Origin: JARIHD01 sp035758825
GTDB lineage: Bacteria > Patescibacteriota > Saccharimonadia > Saccharimonadales > UBA4665
Assembly: GCA_035758825.1 (NCBI GenBank)
Contig: DASTWA010000002.1
Location: 229,147-293,146, forward strand
DNA length: 64,000 nt
Direction: 5' to 3'
Shown: positions 40,288 through 47,426 of the stretch, piece after piece
Layout of the letters: the number at the start of each line of letters is the position of its first letter
Numbering within the stretch: the first letter of the stretch is position 1
Made by a program: the position numbers and the translations under genes
Notes under the pieces: generated by a model
What the model was told of the DNA's origin: nothing
The model's input: only the letters and a program-made list of their open reading frames with translations
The model's database searches: none

Positions 40288-40815
40288 GTGGACTTTGACC
40301 ACCCCCGGCCATTGCCGGCCTGGCTCGGCCACTTCCGCGGCGTATTCTTCGCCTCGATGGCCATGTTCGTGGGCGGTTTTCTGCTCGCCATCGCGGCATC
40401 GGCCGCTCACAACGCCAGCATCGCCCTCGGTGGCCTTGCGTGCATGTTCGTGGGTGTTCTCGGTCTCCTGACTTCTAGCTTCATGCTAACGGTCTGGAGC
40501 ACCCAACAGCCGATCGACGGTCGCGTCATCGAGCGTTCCTTCTCAGTCGCCAGCTTTGTACCCGACGGGCTGCCGCTCAATACCACGGTGGAACAAATGC
40601 TCGACCCGGATATCCTGACGATCCAGAACATCCGCGGCCGCCGCAGCGTGTTCTACTGGCTACTCATCGCGCCGTTCAACTCCGGCAAGCAGAACCGCTG
40701 GGTCATGGTTGACCCGGACGTCTTCGGCGCCCATCCCGTCGGCACCAATTTCAGGGCCGCCAGCCCCAAACCCCTCTCGTCTGATCAGCCGGACACCAGT
40801 AACCAAGCAAACTGA
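40288..40815 (+). CDS. two-span membrane protein, paralogue of 43589-44068 (module A)
   Basis: A 175-residue protein with two membrane spans (about 15-40 and 47-70) and a C-terminal soluble domain. The stretch from the second span on (FMLTVWSTQQPIDGRVIER) and the later YWLLIAPF and VDPDVFGAHPVGT match 43589-44068, so the two are paralogues. The GTG at 40288 has AAAGGAG 8 nt upstream and is preferred over the GTG at 40279. The family is unknown to me. It forms a single-gene transcription unit with complementary 5' and 3' words and a three-way junction RNA. Confidence 0.72.
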   Translation: MDFDHPRPLPAWLGHFRGVFFASMAMFVGGFLLAIAASAAHNASIALGGLACMFVGVLGLLTSSFMLTVWSTQQPIDGRVIERSFSVASFVPDGLPLNTTVEQMLDPDILTIQNIRGRRSVFYWLLIAPFNSGKQNRWVMVDPDVFGAHPVGTNFRAASPKPLSSDQPDTSNQAN

Positions 40816-40830
40816 TTAAATGACGCGGGC

Positions 40831-40888
40831 GGCCGGGAAGGAGTCCTAAAAGGACAGCAAGATACACCACAAGGTGCCCTTCCCGGCC
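40831..40888 (+). ncRNA. three-way junction in the 3' untranslated region, module A
   Basis: An 11-bp outer stem (40831-40841 with 40878-40888) encloses two hairpins: GTCCT-aaa-AGGAC (40843-40855) and CACC-acaa-GGTG (40865-40876), joined by the A-rich linker AGCAAGATA. It starts 15 nt after the stop codon. The same layout with other sequences follows 43589-44068, so the structure is supported by compensating changes. Confidence 0.65.
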
Positions 40889-40910
40889 TCCCGGCCCCCT
40901 CCGCTACACC

Positions 40911-40923
40911 GTCTGACATGCTT
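40911..40923. repeat. 3' complementary word of module A
   Basis: GTCTGACATGCTT pairs with 40252-40264 in the transcript. It lies between the junction RNA and the terminator. Confidence 0.85.
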
Positions 40924-40934
40924 CAACCACTACG

Positions 40935-40954
40935 CCACCGCAAGGTGGTTTTTT
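40935..40954 (+). terminator. intrinsic terminator of module A
   Basis: CCACC-GCAA-GGTGG followed by six T residues. It lies just before the convergent ABC permease stop. Confidence 0.85.
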
Positions 40955-40961
40955 GTTGTTG

Positions 40962-42227
40962 CTATTCCGTACGGAGTGCCTCGATCGGGTCAAGCTTGGC
41001 AGCCTTGCGGGCCGGCAAAAGCCCAGCGAGGGTAGTAACCAGCATCAAGAAAATGATCAGCCCCGCGACCTGGATAGGAGTAAATACCAGCAGATGCTGG
41101 TCGCCAAAATTCAGCTTATCTGTTATCCATGGGTTCAAGGCAGTTCCTAGCGCGATTGCGGCCACACTGCCAATGAGCGCGCCAAGGAACCCGATCCAAG
41201 TCGCCTCGATGATAAATAGCCTGCTGACCGACTTGCGGCTCATCCCCAGTGCCTTCATGAGGCCAATCTCGCGGGTACGTTCCAGGACACTAATGTATTG
41301 GGTATTCACGACGCCAAAGAACGAAGCGATGAGCGCGATAAACCCAAAGACCAGCACTATAACCTGCAAGACGCTTATAATCTGATTCAGCAACTGTTGG
41401 ATATCCTTGGATGTCATGGCGACATAGCCTTCATCTTCGAGCTGTTGCTTGAGGTCCTCCGGGTCAATGTTTTTAGCGACAACCGTAGCATTCAGGAGCT
41501 TACCCTGCTGCGGCGTGCCGGCGTTAACGTAGCTATTTGCTGCGCGGGCGTCATTTTGCGACAAATAAAGTCCGGCAACCGAAAAGTCGAGCTGCAGTGA
41601 GGATTTGGTCGAAACGGCAGCCACCTCGTAGTGATATACTCTGGTTTGCCCGAAGGGTTGGCGCAAGTGAACGTCCAACACCTGTCCCACGGCCGCTTCG
41701 GCTGACGCAAAACCGAGCGGCTTTAGGTAACTGTCGGGCATGATGACCGACCCATCAGGCAAGGTATCACCCACCTCCCCTGCCTTTAACGCAGGCTTCT
41801 GGCCCGGGTCATACACATTAAGATTACCGGTGTATTTCTTGGCACCCTCACGGGTAATAAACTGGGCTTGGGTAATATAGTTTTCGACGACCCGCCCGAC
41901 ACCAGGCATGTCACGCAGCTTGGCAATGTCTTCTTGGTCGAGCATCTTATATTGCTGTCCGTAGGCACTCCCCAGGCTCTCGTTGTATTCCTGTGGCCCG
42001 GTAGTGCCACCGCCGAATACGGCTTTATCTTTGGCCACCGCAACAGCATCGGGGTCAAAGTTTGCCTGAACCAGTTGGTCACTGTATTGCCGGGCGCCGG
42101 TAGCGGCCGCCAACGTTAACGTAAGGGTGAAACCGCCGACAGCGATAGCTACTGAAGTCAAAATGGTACGCATTTTTGCGTGACGTAAGTTGCGGCCGCT
42201 GCGCTTGAGCATGTCTAGGAGTTTCAT
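40962..42227 (-). CDS. ABC transporter permease, MacB/FtsX type
   Basis: A 421-residue permease with the MacB layout: N-terminal membrane span (about 23-45), a large extracellular domain (about 46-290) and three C-terminal spans with the FtsX motif (VVNTQYISVLERTREIGLMKALGMS, then LFIIEATWIGFLGALIG in part). It overlaps its ATPase gene by 4 bp. Such pairs move lipoproteins, peptides or drugs, or act as mechanotransmitters; the substrate is unknown. The unit lies between the two structured membrane-protein modules A and B. Confidence 0.9.
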   Translation of the reverse strand: MKLLDMLKRSGRNLRHAKMRTILTSVAIAVGGFTLTLTLAAATGARQYSDQLVQANFDPDAVAVAKDKAVFGGGTTGPQEYNESLGSAYGQQYKMLDQEDIAKLRDMPGVGRVVENYITQAQFITREGAKKYTGNLNVYDPGQKPALKAGEVGDTLPDGSVIMPDSYLKPLGFASAEAAVGQVLDVHLRQPFGQTRVYHYEVAAVSTKSSLQLDFSVAGLYLSQNDARAANSYVNAGTPQQGKLLNATVVAKNIDPEDLKQQLEDEGYVAMTSKDIQQLLNQIISVLQVIVLVFGFIALIASFFGVVNTQYISVLERTREIGLMKALGMSRKSVSRLFIIEATWIGFLGALIGSVAAIALGTALNPWITDKLNFGDQHLLVFTPIQVAGLIIFLMLVTTLAGLLPARKAAKLDPIEALRTE

Positions 42228-42931
42228 CGCTTGCCTCCTTCCTTGTCCAGGGACCTTTTGCCTGTAATCTCTTGGATCTGGCCATCCTTGATGGCAATTT
42301 GCATATCACAGCGAGCGGCCAGGTCATGATCGTGGGTCACGATGACCAGGGTACTCCCGAGCGTTTTATTGAGGTCGAAGAGCAGCTCAATGATCTTGTC
42401 GCCGGTTGAACTGTCCAGGTTGCCGGTGGGCTCGTCAGCCAATAGCAACTTAGGACCGTTTACGATGGCGCGGGCTATTGCTAAGCGCTGCTTTTGACCG
42501 CCAGAAAGATTGCCCGCTTTAGCGTGGACTTTATCTGCGAGGTCTACCTTCTGCAGAGCGTCTTCGATGCGAGACTTACGGCGGTTCAACCCGGTTTCGT
42601 TAATTTCTAGCGGCAGTGCCACGTTCTGATAGCATGTCTGATTAGCTTCCACGAAGAACGACTGGAACACAAATCCCAAGTCATGCGCCCTAAAATGATC
42701 TATCTGTTTACGCTTCATCCTAGCCAGAGATTGGCCACCTACTATAACCTCCCCCTCTGTCGGATGGTCCAATCCCCCCATAATGTGCATAAGCGTCGAC
42801 TTGCCCGAGCCGCTCTTGCCAATAATCGCAGCCGTGCTGCCGGTTGGAACCTCGAAGCTTACTTTATGAAGGGCGACGAATACATTGCCCTTCTTGCCAT
42901 AAGTCTTTCTGACGTTTTTTACTTCAATCAT
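42224..42931 (-). CDS. ABC transporter ATP-binding protein, LolD/MacB type
   Basis: A 235-residue ATPase with Walker A GKSGSGKST (about 38-46), signature LSGGQKQRLAIARAI, Walker B LLLADEPTGNLDS and H-loop VTHDHD. It is the partner of the permease just downstream (4-bp overlap). The ATG at 42931 lies 7 nt after a TATACT box (42939-42944) and has no Shine-Dalgarno; the ATG at 42937 is only 1 nt from that box, so the shorter start is taken and the message is probably leaderless. Confidence 0.93.
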   Translation of the reverse strand: MIEVKNVRKTYGKKGNVFVALHKVSFEVPTGSTAAIIGKSGSGKSTLMHIMGGLDHPTEGEVIVGGQSLARMKRKQIDHFRAHDLGFVFQSFFVEANQTCYQNVALPLEINETGLNRRKSRIEDALQKVDLADKVHAKAGNLSGGQKQRLAIARAIVNGPKLLLADEPTGNLDSSTGDKIIELLFDLNKTLGSTLVIVTHDHDLAARCDMQIAIKDGQIQEITGKRSLDKEGGKR

Positions 42932-42938
42932 AAGCATT

Positions 42939-42980
42939 AGTATATACTCACTTGAAAAAATTCAACTTTCAGTATATAGT
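42939..42980. promoter_or_regulatory. divergent promoters of the ABC unit and module B
   Basis: Minus strand: -10 TATACT (42939-42944). Plus strand: -35 TTGAAA (42952-42957), 17-bp spacer, -10 TATAGT (42975-42980). The plus-strand leader of about 145 nt contains a small GTTCTC/GAGAAC hairpin (42987-43002), the word at 43008-43022 and a long hairpin. Confidence 0.7.
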
Positions 42981-43007
42981 TTACACGTTCTCCTTTGAGA
43001 ACGCCCT

Positions 43008-43022
43008 TTGACATGTCAGACA
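43008..43022. repeat. 5' complementary word of module B
   Basis: TTGACATGTCAGACA can pair with 44176-44190 (14 of 15 bases, the last one G-U). Its core TGACATGTCA is also self-palindromic. Confidence 0.8.
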
Positions 43023-43026
43023 AAAT

Positions 43027-43088
43027 GGTGCGTAAAGAATACGGACATCATCCTTTTGCGGGATTATATCCGTATTCTTTATTGCACC
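43027..43088 (+). ncRNA. long leader hairpin of module B
   Basis: A 13-bp perfect stem (43033-43045 with 43069-43081) is extended by GGTGC (43027-43031) with GCACC (43084-43088); ATCC/GGAT pairs again inside the apical loop. It ends about 45 nt before the start codon and no U-run follows, so it is not a terminator. It could be a stability element or regulatory RNA. Confidence 0.65.
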
Positions 43089-43132
43089 ACCACATAAAAG
43101 ATTCCCTGCCAGCTCGAAGGAGTTAAGAGTCA

Positions 43133-43579
43133 ATGGAGCAACAGCCCAACAGTCTCCGGCGCATGTTAGAGCCTACCTGTCGCTATGCCTACGGCATAGG
43201 TTACGGTTTTGCGGCAGCCGGTGTGGCGATGATACTCCTCTTTGCGTCCTACGATGACTATTTCCTTGTCTTGGGGGCGCTGGTGCTGCTCATCGCATTC
43301 CCGATGCTCGTTACCGGTGGCGTTTTGGAGGTCATCCTCTTTTTTCATGGTCCGATTTCTGGTCAGGTAACAGCCAGCTATCTTCGCGAACCCGTGGGGC
43401 CGCATGGCTGCATGACGGACTGCCCGCTCGCCGAGTACTGGCTGCAGGTGGAACGCAAGCCTGGAGGACGCCGTCGCTGGTTCCGAGTCACCGCTGCACA
43501 GTATCACTGCCTTCCTGTCGGATCAATGTTCATCTTTAGGACCATCCGCGGTCGCCGTATGGCGATCCTAGTAAAGTAA
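43133..43579 (+). CDS. two-span membrane protein (module B, first gene)
   Basis: A 148-residue protein with two membrane spans (about 20-38 and 42-72), a GPISGQVTASYL segment at the membrane exit and a short soluble domain with EYWLQVERKPGG, RRRWFRVTAAQY and a C-terminal GSMFIFRTIRGRR. The order P-I-x-G-x-V then YWL then W-x-x-V then G matches the two longer paralogues at 40288 and 43589, so it is a distant member of the same family. AAGGAG precedes the ATG. It is followed after 9 nt by 43589-44068. Confidence 0.7.
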   Translation: MEQQPNSLRRMLEPTCRYAYGIGYGFAAAGVAMILLFASYDDYFLVLGALVLLIAFPMLVTGGVLEVILFFHGPISGQVTASYLREPVGPHGCMTDCPLAEYWLQVERKPGGRRRWFRVTAAQYHCLPVGSMFIFRTIRGRRMAILVK

Positions 43580-43588
43580 GGAGTAAGC

Positions 43589-44068
43589 GTGACATATCAG
43601 AAACCGCCCAAGCCCCTCCCGACTCTGTTGCGTGAATGGTGGCCGGCCACGCTCTTGGCGAGCGTCTTAAGCTTCGCCATCGGCGGATTGTGTCTCCTTG
43701 GCGGCATCGTAACCACGCGCACGGGGGCCTACCAATTCGGGGGCTTCATGCTAACCGTCGGAGCCTGTCTGGCAATGGTCGGAATAACGATGTACCTCAT
43801 CTGGACGACCCAACAACCGATTGCCGGCGTTGTCCTGAGACGGTACATCGAGATCGGAGGCTTCATGCCGCAAGATCTGCATCCCGACCTCAGCTTCGCT
43901 GCAGTCCTCGCTACCAGTCCCACGACACCGTCGTTCCAATGCGCTTTCACGCGCTACTGGCTGTACGTCGTCCCGTTCGGTGCCGAAGGCGGCCACTGGT
44001 TCCAGGTCGATCGCGGCACCTTTGAGGCTCACGCCTACGGGTCGCACTACGACCTAGCGGCCCAGTAG
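43589..44068 (+). CDS. two-span membrane protein (module B, second gene), paralogue of 40288-40815
   Basis: A 159-residue protein with two membrane spans (about 20-45 and 50-72), then TTQQPIAGVVLRRYIEIGGF and a soluble domain with RYWLYVVPFGAEGG, WFQVDRGTFEAHAYGSH. The shared TQQPIxGxV, YWL-PF and VDxxxFxAHxxG elements show paralogy with 40288-40815. The start is GTG, with AAGGAG 8 nt upstream. Its stop is followed by a three-way junction, the 3' complementary word and a terminator. Confidence 0.7.
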   Translation: MTYQKPPKPLPTLLREWWPATLLASVLSFAIGGLCLLGGIVTTRTGAYQFGGFMLTVGACLAMVGITMYLIWTTQQPIAGVVLRRYIEIGGFMPQDLHPDLSFAAVLATSPTTPSFQCAFTRYWLYVVPFGAEGGHWFQVDRGTFEAHAYGSHYDLAAQ

Positions 44069-44106
44069 TTCATCGCTATGTGCGACAACCAAAAGCGGTA
44101 AAGGTA

Positions 44107-44156
44107 CCGGGGAGGATCTCCGAGATCAAGTGCATCGTCCGATGCCTCCTCCCCGG
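44107..44156 (+). ncRNA. three-way junction in the 3' untranslated region, module B
   Basis: An 8-10 bp outer stem (44107-44114 with 44149-44156, extendable inward) encloses GATCT-ccg-AGATC (44115-44127) and GCATC-gtcc-GATGC (44132-44145), joined by AAGT. Its place, 38 nt after the stop and before the complementary word, and its shape match 40831-40888, though the stem sequences differ. Confidence 0.65.
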
Positions 44157-44175
44157 CCCGCCGCCCGCTTTTTAC

Positions 44176-44190
44176 TGCCTGACATGTCAA
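44176..44190. repeat. 3' complementary word of module B
   Basis: TGCCTGACATGTCAA is the reverse complement of 43008-43022 except one base. The 305 bases between 44068 and 44374 hold the junction, this word, the terminator and the promoter of the LPXTG gene. Confidence 0.8.
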
Positions 44191-44208
44191 CTTTCCAAAT
44201 AGCATATA

Positions 44209-44230
44209 CCCGCCTGAATGGTGGGTTTTT
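44209..44230 (+). terminator. intrinsic terminator of module B
   Basis: CCCGCC (44209-44214) pairs with GGTGGG (44220-44225, one G-U) and is followed by five T residues. Confidence 0.85.
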
Positions 44231-44275
44231 GTTGCTTTACCCCTATAATTACCTATTGCGTTAATGCTAAAATTA

Positions 44276-44304
44276 TTGACTAATCTATAAATCTCAAGTA
44301 CAAT
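44276..44304 (+). promoter_or_regulatory. promoter of the LPXTG protein gene
   Basis: -35 TTGACT (44276-44281), 17-bp spacer, -10 TACAAT (44299-44304). The leader is about 63 nt with AGGAAGGAG ahead of the ATG. Confidence 0.75.
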
Positions 44305-44373
44305 TCAAGCAATATCTCTTTCGGAGCCAAAGGAGAGACGACTTCGGATAATCTGAGGAAGGAGTTTAGAGGT

Positions 44374-45063
44374 ATGAAAAAAATTTCTGTACTCGCATTT
44401 GCGGGTGTAACCGGTGTTTTGACCGCTGCTACCATCAGCACAACAGCCCTCGCATGGCACCCTAAGGGAGTAATCACCAAGTCCGTCATGAATCAGACCA
44501 CTGGCGGCGCTCTCAGCGACGCTAACAATGCCGGCAGCGCAGTTAACGCCAAGCCGGGCGACATACTTAAGTACGTTATCGAAGTACGCAATGATGGTTC
44601 GGCTGGCAAAGCAAACGAAATGCACTTCACCAAACTTACCGACAAATTGCCATCTGGCGTAGAATTGGTAAGCGATCCTTCGAAGCGTGAAATCACCGAA
44701 GATCTTGGCGTCATTAAGCCAGGCGAAAAAACCACCAAGGAATACTTGGTAAAAGTCACGTCTGCCAAAGACGGTGACCTTATCGAAAACGAAGCCTGCT
44801 TTACCGGCGACAGCGAAGTAAAAGATAACCCGCAAAAGGGTTGTGACATTGCCGACGTAAAGGTATCAGCCCCCAAGGAAGACCCAAAGCCCGAACCGGC
44901 GCCTCCAGCCGCCGCCCCAACCCCCCAGGCGCCTGCCGCCAAGACCGCAGAGGCCCTGCCGGCTACCGGCGCATCATCGCTGTTTGCTCCAGTAGCAGCT
45001 GTCGCGAGTGGCGCCGTTGCCTACGCTGGCCGTCTTGTCCACCTAAAGCGCCGCCAAAAATAA
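44374..45063 (+). CDS. LPXTG-type cell-wall-anchored surface protein with DUF11-like domain
   Basis: A 229-residue exported protein. A Sec signal peptide (about 1-27, ALAW cleavage region) is followed by an Ig-like DUF11-type domain (about 50-165, with KPGDILKYVIEVRN and LPSGVELV), a Pro/Ala spacer (about 168-192) and a complete sortase signal: LPATG at 195-199, a hydrophobic span and a KRRQK tail. It should be linked to the wall by a sortase; none is encoded in the window. Its strong promoter and ribosome site suggest high expression. Surface contact with the host cell is a reasonable guess. Confidence 0.88.
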   Translation: MKKISVLAFAGVTGVLTAATISTTALAWHPKGVITKSVMNQTTGGALSDANNAGSAVNAKPGDILKYVIEVRNDGSAGKANEMHFTKLTDKLPSGVELVSDPSKREITEDLGVIKPGEKTTKEYLVKVTSAKDGDLIENEACFTGDSEVKDNPQKGCDIADVKVSAPKEDPKPEPAPPAAAPTPQAPAAKTAEALPATGASSLFAPVAAVASGAVAYAGRLVHLKRRQK

Positions 45064-45080
45064 TTGGCGCCAAACAGCAT

Positions 45081-45104
45081 AAAGACCCGGATCACCGGGT
45101 CTTT
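45081..45104. terminator. bidirectional terminator
   Basis: AAAGACCCGG-ATCA-CCGGGTCTTT, a perfect 10-bp stem flanked by A and T runs, between the convergent LPXTG and GerMN genes. Confidence 0.9.
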
Positions 45105-45105
45105 A

Positions 45106-45594
45106 TTATTGCTTTAACGCTTCGCTGAGCGGCGTATTATTGATGTACACTTCGACGGACCGGATACCCCCGAATTGCCGGCCGGGTTCTTCTAGCTGCG
45201 CCCTAACTCTTGTTTGGTCGCATTCGTCGGCGGCGGCCAGTGTACCGCTAAGATAAACCCGGGCTACGCCGTCCTGAATGGTCGCCGAATCGACCACAAG
45301 GCTCGACTGGTGGAGGGCGTTCGTCAGGCCGGTGGCCTCATCCTGCTGATCTTTCAGGCCCAGTAGATCTTGGTATACGTCAGATAAACGAATGTCAGAC
45401 ACTGTCTGGCGCTCAACTTTGACCAAACTGTCGCCGCAGCTAAGCTTTTTGCCGCGCCTGCCGTCATCATCCAGGGCAAGCAGGTATATGCTGTAGTGCT
45501 CCTTGTCCGTCCCCTTAAGAACAAACTGCTGCGTCAGTAGCGCAATTATCGCAACGAGCACAAGCGCAAAAACCGGAATAAGCCATTTCTTCAT
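45106..45594 (-). CDS. membrane-anchored GerMN-domain protein
   Basis: A 162-residue protein with an N-terminal signal-anchor (about 4-24) and a GerMN-like domain: YSIYLLALDDDG, TNALHQSSLVVDSATIQDGVARVYLSG in part, CDQTRVRAQLEEPGRQF, VEVYINNTPL. GerMN domains occur in spore germination protein GerM and other exported proteins; no sporulation genes are here, so a wall-related role is likelier. TAAAAT (45601-45606) ends 6 nt before the ATG: leaderless type. It lies downstream of the DUF2207 gene. Confidence 0.82.
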   Translation of the reverse strand: MKKWLIPVFALVLVAIIALLTQQFVLKGTDKEHYSIYLLALDDDGRRGKKLSCGDSLVKVERQTVSDIRLSDVYQDLLGLKDQQDEATGLTNALHQSSLVVDSATIQDGVARVYLSGTLAAADECDQTRVRAQLEEPGRQFGGIRSVEVYINNTPLSEALKQ

Positions 45595-45632
45595 TTAGAT
45601 ATTTTACCCCACCCTGGACGAAAGCGCCGGCC

Positions 45633-47408
45633 CTACCAGCCGCCGCCTCCCCCTCCTCCGCCGCCACCGCCAGAGAACCCGCCGCCACCCGAAAAGCCGC
45701 TCGATGACGATTCTGTCGGCGGTGCAAACGTATTATTGCTGACCGTCGAAAAGTTATTAAGCGACGATGCGAAGACAGCGGCATTAAATGTAGACCAATT
45801 TCCTGCATACCAATCCGGCTGCTGGGTATACATTGGAGCAAACTGCTTTACCCAATCCTTCTCGATACCAAAGATAATCGCATATGGCAAAAGGCGTTCG
45901 TAGAGAGTGACCATACGTTTGGTGTTATTGGGGTTCACTGCGGTTTTGACCGCTCCCTGCGGGCTTTGCAGCACACGGAGGCGCTCGGCTTCGGCCAGCT
46001 TCATATACATTTCTAGCCCCTTAAGGTAGTCGCGTACGGCAACACCCTTATCGGTTAATGGATGAAAGGCCGCAGCCACGATAACGGCGGCCAGACCTGC
46101 CAAGAACACGCCCGGGTTAAGCGCCAACAGGCCCAAAACGAGGACAATGCCGCCCAGCTTGTAATATTTCTTTCGCGCCGCACTTTGGTCCGCCAAAAAA
46201 CCAGTGATTCTCAACTGGGTTTTAATGTCTTTTTCGAGTTTGGCAGTCTCTTTGTAGAGCTTGGACTTAACCCCCTCCAGAGTCACCCGTTGGCCAATGT
46301 GCCATTCGTCACCAAATAAAATGGTAATCAGACGACGCTCTTCGCTGCGCAGACGTGCCGGCTGTTTTATGAGCTCAATTTCGTATGAACGCTTGTTTTT
46401 GAACCAGTTACCTCTGGTTTCGGTCTCGTAAATACGCAAGTAGTGCCGGACCGCCAGGTCGATAATCTGGGCGGTTATGTCCGAGCCCTTCTGTTTGAGG
46501 ATTGCCGATGATGCCAGCACGCTGGTCTCTTTGAGGGGAATGTACTCGGGCACTATGGTTCCCTTGCCTTCGGGAGACCGGCCATACAGACGCCACGCTT
46601 TGTGCATTACCCATGCCATCACCACCAGCGCAGCCAGTCCGGCGGCGAGCCAAAAAATAACCAACGCCCGGAACCAACGCTCCCAGACTGTCGGCTGATA
46701 GGCAGCAAACGCCTTGCTTGCAAAACCGGCCACGAACGTAACATTCTCACCCGCATACAGCATTCTGCTAGCCTTGAATGTTATAGTCGTCTCGTTATTT
46801 TTACGGACCGTAACAGTGCATTTGCTGGTCGAATTCTTGGAGCCCTCAAAACACCTGGTTTGTCCGTTAAATGCTTTCGCGATCTCGCCGTTCAGATGCA
46901 ATCGCGCTGTGACGCCGCCGAAGGTCTGGCCCCAATCTGTGCCGTTGGCGTCCCAGTACAGCTCGCTGTGGCGATCAAATTGCTTGGTCACGTCATGGAC
47001 GTCGTAATTAATGACATACGTCTGCAGGCCCACGGCATACTTATTTGGGTCGCCAATCCGGACAACTTTGTTGCCATTCGAGCCGTAGGTTCGGAACGGA
47101 AGGTCCCTGCCCTCGTCGTTTTTTACGGATGCAATCTTTAGGTTGACCGAGTGGCCGTCGTATGTATCCGGCAGGGATCGTTCAATGCCATGGTTCTGGT
47201 TGTACGGCGGAAATTCAACAACGATTTTTTCGGTGATCCGCATTTGCGAACGGTTGGCGGTGTCCTTAGTCAGATAATAGTCGGCTTCGAATGACCGGAC
47301 GCTAAAATTATCCGCCGCTCCAGCGGCCGCCGCGCCAGGGGATGGAACCAGCGCGAATACTGCGGCTAGGATTAAAACCAGCCCAATTGCCCTTCGCTTG
47401 CATATCAT
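45633..47408 (-). CDS. DUF2207 domain membrane protein with polyglycine tail
   Basis: A 591-residue protein: signal peptide (about 1-31), an extracellular DUF2207 domain (about 35-225, with ITEKIVVEFPPYNQNHGIERSLPD in part), a membrane span, a cytosolic segment, two further spans near 425-460 and a C-terminus ending in Ser- and Gly-rich repeats with a run of glycines and a final Trp. This is the DUF2207 layout seen in many Gram-positive and Patescibacteria genomes; its function is unknown. TATAGT (47415-47420) ends 6 nt before the ATG at 47408: leaderless type. Confidence 0.87.
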   Translation of the reverse strand: MICKRRAIGLVLILAAVFALVPSPGAAAAGAADNFSVRSFEADYYLTKDTANRSQMRITEKIVVEFPPYNQNHGIERSLPDTYDGHSVNLKIASVKNDEGRDLPFRTYGSNGNKVVRIGDPNKYAVGLQTYVINYDVHDVTKQFDRHSELYWDANGTDWGQTFGGVTARLHLNGEIAKAFNGQTRCFEGSKNSTSKCTVTVRKNNETTITFKASRMLYAGENVTFVAGFASKAFAAYQPTVWERWFRALVIFWLAAGLAALVVMAWVMHKAWRLYGRSPEGKGTIVPEYIPLKETSVLASSAILKQKGSDITAQIIDLAVRHYLRIYETETRGNWFKNKRSYEIELIKQPARLRSEERRLITILFGDEWHIGQRVTLEGVKSKLYKETAKLEKDIKTQLRITGFLADQSAARKKYYKLGGIVLVLGLLALNPGVFLAGLAAVIVAAAFHPLTDKGVAVRDYLKGLEMYMKLAEAERLRVLQSPQGAVKTAVNPNNTKRMVTLYERLLPYAIIFGIEKDWVKQFAPMYTQQPDWYAGNWSTFNAAVFASSLNNFSTVSNNTFAPPTESSSSGFSGGGGFSGGGGGGGGGGGW

Positions 47409-47426
47409 GCTTATACTATACAAGTT

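Noticed and set aside
40252..44190. The CATGTCAG inverted repeats as ends of a mobile cassette
   Set aside because: No target-site duplication or transposase is visible, and the words lie inside the transcripts between promoter and terminator. A third unit has a different word, which favours RNA pairing over transposon ends.
44230..44258. CCTATAATTACC as the promoter of the LPXTG gene
   Set aside because: It has no -35 at a proper distance, while TTGACT-17-TACAAT just downstream is a full promoter.
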